Positions 8,260 to 17,294 of a DNA stretch of 64,000 bases are shown here, one piece after another; within the stretch, counting starts at the first letter, position 1; every line of letters begins with the position of its first letter. A program made the position numbers and the translations under genes. Under the pieces are notes generated by a model that was not told the DNA's origin, did not search any database, and was given only the letters and a program-made list of their open reading frames with translations. The stretch is from Gammaproteobacteria bacterium. GTDB taxonomy: Bacteria > Pseudomonadota > Gammaproteobacteria > Enterobacterales > Alteromonadaceae. The DNA lies in NCBI GenBank assembly GCA_018222405.1, contig JAAFAI010000014.1:62001-126000 (forward strand), read 5' to 3'.

Positions 8260-9606
8260 ATGCAAGAGTTTGACTATATCTGTATTGGCGGCGGCAGTGG
8301 CGGCATTGCCTCGGCCAACCGGGCAGCAAAACACGGCAAGAAAGTCCTGCTTGTTGAAGCAAAAGCGGTGGGCGGGACCTGTGTAAATGTGGGCTGTGTG
8401 CCTAAAAAAGCTATGTGGTACGGCGCTCAGGTAGCAGAAGCCATTCATAAGTACGGCCCGGATTACGGCTTTGATGTAACAGTAAATAAATTTGACTGGT
8501 CGACGCTGGTTAAGAACCGTCAGGCGTACATATCTCGCATTCATGCCTCTTACGACCGGGTGCTGGGCAACAATCAGGTAACCCTGCTCAAAGGTTATGC
8601 AAAGTTCGTTAACAACACTACGGTGGAAGTCGACGGTGAACAGTACACTGCCCCACATATTCTTGTCGCAACAGGCGGTAAGCCGTTTCGCCCTGATATC
8701 CCCGGCGCCGAGTACGGCATCGACTCAGACGGCTTTTTCGAGCTCGACGAGCAACCAAGACGTGTCGCCGTAGTGGGTGGTGGTTATATTGGTGTAGAAC
8801 TGGCTGGCGTACTCAACGCATTAGGCAGTGAGACTCACTCTATTTTGCGTCAGGAACTGCCATTACGCGGTTTTGATGCCATGTTGCAGGAAACGCTGAA
8901 AACCCTGATGCTCGAAGAAGGCATCGATATCCACGAAAAAACGGAAATCAAACAAGTTACTAAACTGGGCAACGGCGATCTGGAACTGGCCTTAACCGAT
9001 GGTAATACGCTTACCGTTGACTGCCTGATCTGGGCCACCGGCCGCAAGCCAAATACCGCAACGATTGGTCTGGATAACACCGACGTTGAAATGCGTCACA
9101 ACGGGCAGATAGTGGTCGATAAGTTCCAGAATACCAACGTTGAGGGCATTTACGCGGTGGGCGATATCACCGGTCAGCCTGAACTTACTCCGGTGGCGGT
9201 TAAAGCCGGGCGCATGTTGAGCGAGCGCCTGTTTAACGGCCAGACCAACGCCCACCTCGACTATGATCTGGTGCCTACCGTGGTCTTCAGCCACCCGCCT
9301 ATTGGCACCATTGGCATGACTGAAAGCGAGGCAGAAGCCAAGTTTGGTAAAGACAACCTGACCATTTACCGCTCTAACTTTGCGGCCATGTATACGGCTG
9401 TCACCCATCATCGCCAGCTCACCAGTATGAAACTTATCTGTGCCGGCGAAGATCAAAAAGTAGTAGGTTTGCACGGCATTGGTTACGCCATGGATGAAAT
9501 CCTGCAAGGCTTTGGCGTGGCAATCAAAATGGGCGCAACCAAAGCTGATTTTGACGCCTGTATTGCTATTCACCCCACCAGCGCCGAAGAATACGTTACT
9601 ATGTAA
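8260..9606 (+). CDS. gor: Glutathione-disulfide reductase
   Basis: FAD- and NADPH-dependent reductase keeping glutathione reduced in the cytoplasm. From ATG 8260 it has 448 aa, against 450 in E. coli. Motifs in order are GGGSGGIASANRAA (FAD), the redox-active disulfide in GGTCVNVGCVPKK, GGGYIGVELAG (NADPH site), AVGDITG, and the C-terminal HPTSAEE with the active-site His. An in-frame upstream ATG at 8221 would add 13 residues not found in the family; 8260 has a GAGAG element upstream and starts right at the FAD fold. Confidence 0.95.
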   Translation: MQEFDYICIGGGSGGIASANRAAKHGKKVLLVEAKAVGGTCVNVGCVPKKAMWYGAQVAEAIHKYGPDYGFDVTVNKFDWSTLVKNRQAYISRIHASYDRVLGNNQVTLLKGYAKFVNNTTVEVDGEQYTAPHILVATGGKPFRPDIPGAEYGIDSDGFFELDEQPRRVAVVGGGYIGVELAGVLNALGSETHSILRQELPLRGFDAMLQETLKTLMLEEGIDIHEKTEIKQVTKLGNGDLELALTDGNTLTVDCLIWATGRKPNTATIGLDNTDVEMRHNGQIVVDKFQNTNVEGIYAVGDITGQPELTPVAVKAGRMLSERLFNGQTNAHLDYDLVPTVVFSHPPIGTIGMTESEAEAKFGKDNLTIYRSNFAAMYTAVTHHRQLTSMKLICAGEDQKVVGLHGIGYAMDEILQGFGVAIKMGATKADFDACIAIHPTSAEEYVTM

Positions 9607-9659
9607 TGCAAAGTACGGGAGAGTAAAACGTTACGTTTACTCACTCTTAAGATGAATAA

Positions 9660-9693
9660 AGCTGACCTTCAGTTCTGTTGGTCAGCTTTTTTA
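9660..9693 (+). terminator. Rho-independent terminator of gor
   Basis: An 8-bp perfect stem (AGCTGACC/GGTCAGCT) with a 12-base loop and a run of T follows gor by about 50 bp. Confidence 0.88.
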
Positions 9694-9775
9694 TTGGTAA
9701 TTGTTGATTACGCGATATCTGCATCAACACTTTACGCTACGTTTGTTGAGAAGTTCACGTATCGGGCAAACAGCT

Positions 9776-10510
9776 TTAGCACTGCAAATAAGTAATATAA
9801 GTATCCTCCTGCCGATAAATATTAGTCACTTCGGTTCGTCCGTCCGGATAATTTATAGTGATCACTTCCTCAACGACCCAGTCAGTGTTATCAAATGTCG
9901 GCTGCTCGCAGCGTTTAGGTATATTTTGCGAAGTAGCTACTCTTTTAGCTTCCCTGAGACTCCGTTGAGACGATGTACCGTAATCCTCAGCGTGCCTAAA
10001 CGTTCTGCCATCACTGATAAATGACGCATCTCTGTTTACTACGATTTCAACCACTCCTCCCTTTTTGCGGACATCAAGCACTAGCTCAGATCCATCGACA
10101 AATTTATTGATAAGTCTGAAAGTCGAAGTCGAGCGGTTCTTCAGCGTGGCGAAATCGCTGTTTAAAGGACTAATTATTTCGATTACATGTTCAGATTTGT
10201 TCTCTATTGACATCAATTCGTGAAAACCCGCTTCAGAGGCAACCGCATTATCAATGGCTGTATTTAAGGCCCCGGCACAATTGACATCATTACTGGTATA
10301 GTCAAGTGCGGTTAAGCAAAGCTCAATAGCTTCAATTTTGTGATGGGTAAAATCTTGCGGGCAGGCGGTAAAATCGCTGCCAAGGATTGTGGCACATACC
10401 TCTCCTCTTTTCCCCCCCAGGGAATCAGCCAGGGTATGCAGCGGATACGCTGAAAAGGAAAGCATTATAGCCGAGAGCAGGCCGGCTTTTGTGTAAGTTT
10501 GTAAATCCAT
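9776..10510 (-). CDS. Secreted protein of unknown function
   Basis: I do not recognise a family. The 244-aa product has a signal peptide (about 1-28, ending HTLA). The mature part contains seven cysteines including one at the very C-terminus (YLQC), suggesting disulfides in the periplasm. A central beta-rich stretch (about 100-160) is followed by a charged region and a second beta-like segment with WVVEEVITINYPDGRTEVTN. It stands alone between the gor terminator and a divergent HD-GYP gene. Its start codon is the last unit of an 8-bp tandem repeat in which each unit carries its own ATG, an unusual arrangement for initiation. The codons look typical of the window. Confidence 0.6.
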   Translation of the reverse strand: MDLQTYTKAGLLSAIMLSFSAYPLHTLADSLGGKRGEVCATILGSDFTACPQDFTHHKIEAIELCLTALDYTSNDVNCAGALNTAIDNAVASEAGFHELMSIENKSEHVIEIISPLNSDFATLKNRSTSTFRLINKFVDGSELVLDVRKKGGVVEIVVNRDASFISDGRTFRHAEDYGTSSQRSLREAKRVATSQNIPKRCEQPTFDNTDWVVEEVITINYPDGRTEVTNIYRQEDTYITYLQC

Positions 10511-10545
10511 TAATCCATTAATCCATTAATCCATTAATCCATTAT
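10503..10545 (-). repeat. 8-bp tandem repeat of overlapping ATG-GAT-TAA units at a start codon
   Basis: On the minus strand the unit ATGGATTA occurs four times and then as ATGGATTT, whose ATG (10510) opens the secreted-protein gene. ATGs fall at 10542, 10534, 10526, 10518 and 10510. Each of the first four reads ATG GAT TAA, and the last A of each stop is the first A of the next ATG. The result is a chain of three-codon open frames ending in the real gene. Loss or gain of units would not change the frame of the final start. Confidence 0.85.
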
Positions 10546-10697
10546 CTTCAATGCTGGTCTCACTGACCACAATCAGTAACCTAACATTTTGAGTGAACGC
10601 CATCAAACATGCGGATTCATCAACCTCGTACTATAGTTATTCTACAACCCCTTAAATCCTTAAGTGGTTGTCTCAGTGGCAACGAGGTAACCGCATA

Positions 10698-12227
10698 ATG
10701 CTCGGTGACGAATTACTTTTTACCAACGATGACGAAACCGATCTCGAGGAAGAGCTATTAGCAGCCTGGACGGTGCTGGTGGTTGATGATGAGCCGGAAA
10801 TCCATGCGGTTACCCGTATGGTGCTGGGAGATTTTGTTTTCGAACAACGGCCACTGAATATCATTACCGCCAGCAGTGCCGCTGAAGCCCGCGATATCTT
10901 AGTTGCTGATACTCATAACGCGATTGCGGTAGCGATTATAGACGTAGTAATGGAAACTACGCAGGCAGGTTTGGAACTGGTGCGCTGGGTGCGTGAAACA
11001 CGGAATAACCATGTAATCAGGCTGATCCTGCGTACTGGTCAACCCGGCGAGGCACCGGAAGAACGGGTGATCCGCGATTACGACATTAACGATTACAAAA
11101 ACAAAACCGAACTTACCGCCATGCGCCTGAAAACCAGTATGTATGCGGCGCTACGGGCTTACCGGGACATTCGTCTGATTGAGCGTCACCGACAAGGGCT
11201 GGAAAAAATTATCAGCGCCACCACCGAATTTATCGAGTGCGATACCCTCCCGCAATTTGCCTCCGCTATCTTAAATCAAATATCCGTACTGCTGGCTATC
11301 GAGACGTCCGACATTATTTGCTGCGCCATTACCCGCGACGTTAAAAGCGGCAACCAGTACAAAATTCTGGCCACCAATTTACAGGGCAAGTCTTTATCAA
11401 CCATTCCTGCGAAGGTACAAATCCGCATCGAAGAGGCGTTAAACCAACACAGCAATATACAGGGCAGCGATTACTTTGTGAGTTACTTTACTACCCGCAG
11501 GGGCATGGAAAATGTGCTTTACGTGGCTAAGAATGAGCCGCTGGAGCCGGTCCAGCATCATTTGCTATCGTTTTTTGCCAACAATATCGCGGTATCCCAC
11601 GAAAACCTTACACTGCGTGAGGTAATCAGGGACTCGCAGCGTGAACTCTCGTACATTATTGGTGAAGCGGTGGAGCTTCGGTCTAAGGAAACCGGTTCAC
11701 ATGTGCGCCGGGTAGCGCATATCAGTGCTTTACTGGCAAGGCATTACGGTTTGCCCGACAACGAAGCAGAAATGATAAAACTGGCATCGCCTCTACACGA
11801 TGTAGGCAAAGTCGCCATCCCGGATTTAATTTTAAACAAACCCGGCCCGCACACTGATGAAGAGCGCCAGATTATGCAAACCCATGCCAAAGCCGGGTTC
11901 GATATGCTACGCAAAAGTGATAACCCGATTTTGCAGCTTGGCGCCACCATTGCCCATGAACATCATGAGTGCTGGGATGGCAGCGGTTACCCTAATGGGC
12001 TGAGTGAAAATGCCATTTCGGCGGCCGGGCGCATCGTGGCAGTTGCCGATGTGTTTGACGCTCTGGGCAGTAAACGTTGCTACAAAGGCCCCTGGTCTGA
12101 AACGCAAATTCGTGAATACTTCACTGAGCAACGTGGCAAACAATTTGATCCCAGGCTGGTTGATTTGTTACTGGCTAACTTTACCACCTTCACCGCCATT
12201 CGCGGCCAATTCCCCGACCCACAATGA
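10698..12227 (+). CDS. REC-DUF3369-HD-GYP cyclic-di-GMP phosphodiesterase
   Basis: Response regulator of 509 aa predicted to hydrolyse cyclic-di-GMP. The receiver (about 20-155) has a VVDDEPE acidic pocket and phosphoacceptor Asp in IIDVVME. The middle (about 165-300) fits the DUF3369 domain that often joins REC to HD-GYP. The HD-GYP domain has all key residues: GSHVRRV, LHDVGKVAIP (HD near 366), and HEHHECWDGSGYP (near 420). I start at ATG 10698 because GAGG lies about 10 bp upstream; the upstream TTG at 10668 is less likely. In contrast with the protein at 4884, this one looks catalytically intact. No kinase is adjacent. Confidence 0.92.
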   Translation: MLGDELLFTNDDETDLEEELLAAWTVLVVDDEPEIHAVTRMVLGDFVFEQRPLNIITASSAAEARDILVADTHNAIAVAIIDVVMETTQAGLELVRWVRETRNNHVIRLILRTGQPGEAPEERVIRDYDINDYKNKTELTAMRLKTSMYAALRAYRDIRLIERHRQGLEKIISATTEFIECDTLPQFASAILNQISVLLAIETSDIICCAITRDVKSGNQYKILATNLQGKSLSTIPAKVQIRIEEALNQHSNIQGSDYFVSYFTTRRGMENVLYVAKNEPLEPVQHHLLSFFANNIAVSHENLTLREVIRDSQRELSYIIGEAVELRSKETGSHVRRVAHISALLARHYGLPDNEAEMIKLASPLHDVGKVAIPDLILNKPGPHTDEERQIMQTHAKAGFDMLRKSDNPILQLGATIAHEHHECWDGSGYPNGLSENAISAAGRIVAVADVFDALGSKRCYKGPWSETQIREYFTEQRGKQFDPRLVDLLLANFTTFTAIRGQFPDPQ

Positions 12228-12374
12228 TACAGTTTACCCGGCAAACTAATCCGATGAACTGCAACACCTCACACTAAACATACTTTATACTGACCATTAA
12301 CAATCCAGGGAAGATTGATTTTGCTGCGGGCTCAGTCCCCGCCATGACAACAAAAAAAGACGTAGAGAATAACA

Positions 12375-15300
12375 ATGAAGCTAACGACAAATCTGCACAC
12401 CCCAAAGCGAAAACTAACCTTATTAAGTGCTTCGGTATTAACCTCACTTTGTCTGCTCAGCGCCCAGCTGGCAGCACAGGAAGGCGATGACGCGGCTAGT
12501 GAGGACAAGTGGGAAGTCACTAACCCACCTTATCCTTTGCACGACGTCACCATTAACACTACCGAAACTACCTGGTCGAGCCTGGACGTAGCGCCTGATG
12601 GCGAATACTTCCTGTTCGACATGCTTGGCGATATTTACAAAGCCGATCTCGACGGCGGCAACGCTACGCCGTTAACCCAGGATTTCGCCTGGAATATTCA
12701 CCCGGCCATCTCGCCCGACGGCAGCAAAATTGCGTTTATCTCAGATCGCGGTGGCGTGTCGAACGTGTGGGTGATGGATGCCAATGGTGACAACCTGCGC
12801 CAGGTAACCAAAGAGAAAAATAACACTATCCATTCACCTAAATGGAGTCCGGATGGCGAATATATTGTGGTGACCAAAGGCATTACCTCTACCCGCAGTA
12901 TCCCGGCCGGCGAAATCTGGATTTATCACCATTCCGGCGGTAGCGGTCTGCCGATTAAAGAACGGGTATCCGGTAAACGTGAGCAAAACAACATTACCGA
13001 TCCGGTGTTCTCTCACGATGGCAAGTATATTTACTATACCCAGAGTACCTCTGGCGGTTACCGCTTCGATTATAACCGCGATCCGCTGGAAGGCATTTTT
13101 GCCATTACCCGTTTTGATCGCACTACCGGTGAAGAAGACCGCGTTATCTCTGGTACTGGCGGTGCAGTGGTACCAACCCCTTCACCAGACGGTAAATACA
13201 TCGCTTTTTTACGTCGTGTGAAGTACGACACCGCGCTGTTTATTAAAGACCTGGCCACCGGTGAAGAGACCCTGCTAACTCGCGACATGGAGCGCGACAT
13301 GCAGGAAGGCTTTGGCGTAGAAGGTTACTATGCCTATTTCGACTGGACACCAGACAGCAAAGCGATGGTGTACTGGGCCGGCGGAAAGTTTCATAAGCTC
13401 AATGTAAAAGACCAATCGGTAGACACCATCGATATCGCCGTTGAAGCCAAGCTGCAATATGCCGATGCATTGCGTTTTGATGTAGACGTAGCGCCGGATA
13501 CCTTTAACGTGAAAATGATCCGTTGGTCGCAGAAATCGCCTGACGGCAAATCGGTGCTGTTCCAGGCGCTGGGCAAACTGTACGTCAAAGATTTAAAAAG
13601 CGGCAAAGCCAAACGCCTTACCCGCCAGGATGAGCATGATGAATACTACCCTCGCTATTCTGCCGACGGTAAGCGCATTATCTACACCACCTGGAACGAC
13701 CAGAAGTTAGGCGATGTACGCATAGTCTCCGCCCGTGGAGGTAAGGGCAAAGTAATAACCCCTGAGCCGGGGCACTACGTAGAACCGGCGTTTTCACCGG
13801 ACGGCGAATTAGTTACCTACCGTAAATTTACCGGCGGCTATTTGCTCGACCCTAAGTATTCGGTAGAGCCAGGCCTATACGTGATGAACCTGGATAAAGG
13901 CGAGCCGAAAAAAGTCAGCAGCTCGGGCATGCAGCCCCACTTCGCTGGCGACAATGAGCGCTTATTCTTTACCGAACGCAGTTACGACTCGCCCTACGGC
14001 GCTACCCAACTGGCCAGTGTAAACCTGTATGGCGACGACCACCGGGTGCACTTATACGGCGCCGATAAGGTAGCCGAATACCGCCTGTCGCCGGATCGCA
14101 AATGGGTCGCTTTTGTGCATCAGTTTAATACCTACGTTACGCCATACGTAGACAACGGTAAAAAAGTTACTATTGGCCCGAATATGTCGTCGATGCCGGT
14201 TACTCAGCTATCTGATCGCGCCGGTGAGTACCTCACCTGGGCACCAGACAGCAGCAGTGTGGGCTGGTTCCATGGCCCCTACTATTTTGAGCGTAAGCTG
14301 GAAGACGCATTTGCCTTTGCCGGTGGTAAATCGGCCGATGAACTGCCGGATCCACTCTCTGAAGGCCTGGATTTGAGCTTTACTGCCACCAGCGATAAGC
14401 CCAGCGGTTATAAGGCGCTGGTAGGTGGAACGGTGGTCACCATGCGCGATGCCGACAATACCAAGGAAGTTATCGAGGATGGTGTGGTGCTGATCCTGGA
14501 TAACCGCATTGCCGCGGTAGGTAAGCGCGGCGAAGTAGATATTCCCGGCGACGCGATGCTGATTGATGCCTCAGGTAAAACCGTGCTGCCCGGATTAGTG
14601 GATACCCACGCTCACGGCGGACAGGGTCGCAGTGAGATTATTCCGCAGCAAAACTGGATGCAGTATTCCAATCTGTCGTTCGGCGTGACCACCATTCACG
14701 ATCCGTCTAACGATACCACTGAGATCTTTGCCGCCTCCGAGCTTCAACGTGCCGGTGAACGCGTAGCACCACGTATCTACTCTACCGGGACTATTTTGTA
14801 CGGTGCAGAAGGTATCGGCTATAAGGCACAAATTAACAACTACGACGATGCTTACTTCCATGTTCAGCGTCTGAAAGACAGCGGTGCTATCTCGGTGAAA
14901 AGCTATAACCAGCCGCGCCGGGATCAGCGTCAGCAAGTGTTGTGGGCCGCTAATAATCAGCAAATGATGGTAGTGCCGGAAGGCGGTGGCAAGTTCCAGC
15001 AAAACCTGACCATGCTGGTTGACGGCCATACCGGCCTTGAGCATTCATTGCCCATTGCCCGTGGCTACGACGACCTCACCCAGCTATGGAAAGCCACAGA
15101 CTTTGGTTACACGCCAACCTTTGTGGTGTCTTACGGTGGCCTGATGGGTGAAGAATACTGGTACGATCGCACCGAAGTGTGGAAGAACGAACGTCTGCTA
15201 CGTTATGTCCCTTCTACCAGACTGGATGCCCGTGCCATTCGCCGCCCTACCGCGCCGGATGATCAGTACAACCACGTAAATGTGGCTGAATACGCGAAAG

Positions 15301-15734
15301 AACTGCGCGATAATGGCGTAAGTGTCCATATTGGTGCGCACGGTCAGCGTGAAGGGTTAGCCGCTCACTGGGAAATGTGGCTGATGAATCAGGGCGGCTT
15401 TACGCCATGGGAAGCCCTGCGTGGTGCGACCATTGATGGCGCAACGCATCTGGGTATGGGCAAGGATCTCGGCAGCATTGAACCGGGTAAACTGGCCGAC
15501 CTGATGATCACCGACGGCGACGTGCTTAACGATATCCGCCGCAGTGAGTATGTGACTTACACCGTGATTAACGGCCGCGTATATGACGTTGCCACCATGA
15601 ACGAAATGGGTAGCAAGCAAAAACGCCAGCCGTTCTTCTTTGAAGGTAACAACAAAGCCTTTATGCCGCAGCAAACGGCGACAGAAGTGGAGGCCAAGGC
15701 GCACCAGTATCACTGGAAGCATACCAACCACTAA
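12375..15734 (+). CDS. Secreted PD40 beta-propeller plus amidohydrolase fusion
   Basis: Exported hydrolase of 1119 aa. A signal peptide (about 1-35, ending QLAAQ) is followed by TolB/PD40-type propeller repeats (about 55-660) with recurring SPDG and DG.YI elements. The C-terminal amidohydrolase barrel (about 690-1090) has the HxH metal site in LVDTHAHGG (near 745), a candidate carboxylated Lys in SVKSYNQ, further His in GHTGLEHS and HIGAHGQ, and the family ending GSIEPGKLADL. Proteins of this build are common in marine bacteria and often annotated as peptidase or imidazolonepropionase-like; the substrate is not known and the propeller may select it. It is monocistronic with its own terminator. 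Confidence 0.88.
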   Translation: MKLTTNLHTPKRKLTLLSASVLTSLCLLSAQLAAQEGDDAASEDKWEVTNPPYPLHDVTINTTETTWSSLDVAPDGEYFLFDMLGDIYKADLDGGNATPLTQDFAWNIHPAISPDGSKIAFISDRGGVSNVWVMDANGDNLRQVTKEKNNTIHSPKWSPDGEYIVVTKGITSTRSIPAGEIWIYHHSGGSGLPIKERVSGKREQNNITDPVFSHDGKYIYYTQSTSGGYRFDYNRDPLEGIFAITRFDRTTGEEDRVISGTGGAVVPTPSPDGKYIAFLRRVKYDTALFIKDLATGEETLLTRDMERDMQEGFGVEGYYAYFDWTPDSKAMVYWAGGKFHKLNVKDQSVDTIDIAVEAKLQYADALRFDVDVAPDTFNVKMIRWSQKSPDGKSVLFQALGKLYVKDLKSGKAKRLTRQDEHDEYYPRYSADGKRIIYTTWNDQKLGDVRIVSARGGKGKVITPEPGHYVEPAFSPDGELVTYRKFTGGYLLDPKYSVEPGLYVMNLDKGEPKKVSSSGMQPHFAGDNERLFFTERSYDSPYGATQLASVNLYGDDHRVHLYGADKVAEYRLSPDRKWVAFVHQFNTYVTPYVDNGKKVTIGPNMSSMPVTQLSDRAGEYLTWAPDSSSVGWFHGPYYFERKLEDAFAFAGGKSADELPDPLSEGLDLSFTATSDKPSGYKALVGGTVVTMRDADNTKEVIEDGVVLILDNRIAAVGKRGEVDIPGDAMLIDASGKTVLPGLVDTHAHGGQGRSEIIPQQNWMQYSNLSFGVTTIHDPSNDTTEIFAASELQRAGERVAPRIYSTGTILYGAEGIGYKAQINNYDDAYFHVQRLKDSGAISVKSYNQPRRDQRQQVLWAANNQQMMVVPEGGGKFQQNLTMLVDGHTGLEHSLPIARGYDDLTQLWKATDFGYTPTFVVSYGGLMGEEYWYDRTEVWKNERLLRYVPSTRLDARAIRRPTAPDDQYNHVNVAEYAKELRDNGVSVHIGAHGQREGLAAHWEMWLMNQGGFTPWEALRGATIDGATHLGMGKDLGSIEPGKLADLMITDGDVLNDIRRSEYVTYTVINGRVYDVATMNEMGSKQKRQPFFFEGNNKAFMPQQTATEVEAKAHQYHWKHTNH

Positions 15735-15740
15735 ACGCAA

Positions 15741-15769
15741 AAGCCGGAACCAATGTTCCGGCTTTTTTC
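15741..15769 (+). terminator. Rho-independent terminator after amidohydrolase gene
   Basis: Perfect 10-bp stem AAGCCGGAAC/GTTCCGGCTT with a 4-base loop and six T, 7 bp after the stop codon. Confidence 0.9.
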
Positions 15770-15786
15770 TTTAGACCTTTTACAAC

Positions 15787-16302
15787 CTATTGATAAGCAC
15801 CACTGGCATAGTGAAGCTCGTAGCTATGACTGTAGATCTCCAGAATATTGCCAAACGGATCTTCCATATAAATCATCCGGTAAGGCTTTTCACCCGGATA
15901 ATAATAACGCGGCGCTTTCATACGCTTTTTCCCGCCGGCAGCCACAATTCGCTCTGCCAGCCCTTCCACATCCGGGTCCTGTACACAGAAATGAAAAATA
16001 CCGGTTTTCCAGTACTCAAAGTTATTCTCCGGATTTTGTTGGTCCTTAAATTCAAAGATTTCAACACCAACCCTGTCACCCGTGGATAAGTGCGCAATGC
16101 GAAACTTCTCCCACCCCGCACCAAATACATCGGTGCACATCTCACCTATGGCTGAGTTATCTTCAATAATTTCGGTTGGCTTCATAATGAGATACCAGCC
16201 GAGTACCTCGGTGTAAAATTTAACGGCAGTGTCAAGATCGGGTACCGAAATACCGATATGCGAAAAAGTGCGAGGGTAAGGTTTTTGGCTATTGTCTGTC
16301 AT
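15787..16302 (-). CDS. VOC (glyoxalase/dioxygenase superfamily) protein
   Basis: Metal-dependent enzyme of the vicinal oxygen chelate fold, 171 aa, cytoplasmic. It begins FSHIGISVPDLDTAVKFYTEVLGW and has a second half-site FHFCVQDPDVEGLAERI, with candidate metal ligands H18, H102 and E146 (in GNILEIYSHS), the usual VOC spacing. It is not the glutathione-type glyoxalase I found at 27749; the substrate may be an aromatic diol or a lyase substrate. It is divergent from a LysR gene 98 bp away, which is probably its regulator. AGGAG precedes ATG 16302. Confidence 0.85.
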   Translation of the reverse strand: MTDNSQKPYPRTFSHIGISVPDLDTAVKFYTEVLGWYLIMKPTEIIEDNSAIGEMCTDVFGAGWEKFRIAHLSTGDRVGVEIFEFKDQQNPENNFEYWKTGIFHFCVQDPDVEGLAERIVAAGGKKRMKAPRYYYPGEKPYRMIYMEDPFGNILEIYSHSYELHYASGAYQ

Positions 16303-16400
16303 GGTTAACTCCTGAGTAATTACATGGGGTCAGAGTAACTGGACATAACCAAAACATAAAATTATCATATTTTCTTAAATTGATAATTTTAATTTATAGC

Positions 16401-17294
16401 ATGCTAAATCCCAAATACCTTAAAACCTTTACCACCCTGGCAGAAACCGGCAGCTTTACCAAAACCGCCGAGCGGTTGTTTATGACTCAGCCCGGGGTTA
16501 GTCAGCATGTTAAAAAGCTGGAACAAAGCTGCGAGTGTGAACTGCTCGTGCGGTTAGGAAAGGGCATCGAACTGACCGAACAGGGCCGACAGGTTTACCA
16601 CTATGCCCGGGAAGACGAAGCCAGGCAACAGCAGTTTCTCGAGCACTTAAAGTTTGACGAGCCTCACCAGGGGCGCTGCACCCTGGCCTGTTCTGGCGCA
16701 GTGGCCCTGCGAATATATCCCGGGCTGACGGCGCTTCAGGCCAAACACCCTGATCTGGCAATTCATCTGGAAGTTGCCCCCCGGCATCGCATTGTGGAAA
16801 GTTTGAAACAGGGGGCAATTGATATCGGCATTGTAACCAATACGCCAGCAGACGAGTCTCTCAGTGCAGACTATCTGGCAGAAGAGGTATTACACTTATT
16901 CCTGCCAGCCACCATCACCGATTTCACAAGCATAAATACCACGCTGGATAGACTGGGCTTAATTGATCATCCGGATGCCGCCCATTACCTGCAGCTTTAT
17001 TGCAATCATAGTGGTGAAGAGAGCCTGGCCAGTCTTGAGGTAGCAAAACTAAAACGCAGCGGTTACGTCAATCAGCTGTCGCAAATTTTGCTGCCGGTAA
17101 GTGCCGGGGTGGGATTTACCGTACTGCCAGCCAGCGTTGAAAAGCATGCCGGACACGGCAGTAATATTGCTGTTTACCCCGCTGCCAGCACGGTATCCGA
17201 ATCACTCTATCTGGTTGGTTCCCGACACCGCAAGCTGCCGGCAAGGTATGCCGGGGTCTCAGAGGTGATTAAGGCAGCGTTTACCAGTGCGTAA
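16401..17294 (+). CDS. LysR-family transcriptional regulator
   Basis: Regulator of 297 aa. The N-terminal winged HTH (about 1-60) has YLKTFTTLAETGSFTKTAERLFMTQPGVSQHVKKLE, split here as the typical LysR recognition region, and a substrate-binding domain (about 90-295) follows. I start at ATG 16401, where the family N-terminus begins; the upstream TTG at 16380 adds seven extra residues. It is divergent from the VOC gene and by the usual LysR logic would control it. The gene ends at 17294, directly against the end of the convergent PHP gene (17295), leaving no spacer for a terminator. Confidence 0.88.
   Translation: MLNPKYLKTFTTLAETGSFTKTAERLFMTQPGVSQHVKKLEQSCECELLVRLGKGIELTEQGRQVYHYAREDEARQQQFLEHLKFDEPHQGRCTLACSGAVALRIYPGLTALQAKHPDLAIHLEVAPRHRIVESLKQGAIDIGIVTNTPADESLSADYLAEEVLHLFLPATITDFTSINTTLDRLGLIDHPDAAHYLQLYCNHSGEESLASLEVAKLKRSGYVNQLSQILLPVSAGVGFTVLPASVEKHAGHGSNIAVYPAASTVSESLYLVGSRHRKLPARYAGVSEVIKAAFTSA

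Noticed and set aside
9701..10024. Open frame on the plus strand opposite the secreted-protein gene
   Set aside because: No ribosome site or recognisable family; the opposite strand has a signal peptide and a better start.
16323..16340. GGGGTCAGAGTAAC motif upstream of the VOC gene
   Set aside because: Similar words occur near REP-type elements, but there is no hairpin pair or transposase here, so a mobile remnant cannot be supported.
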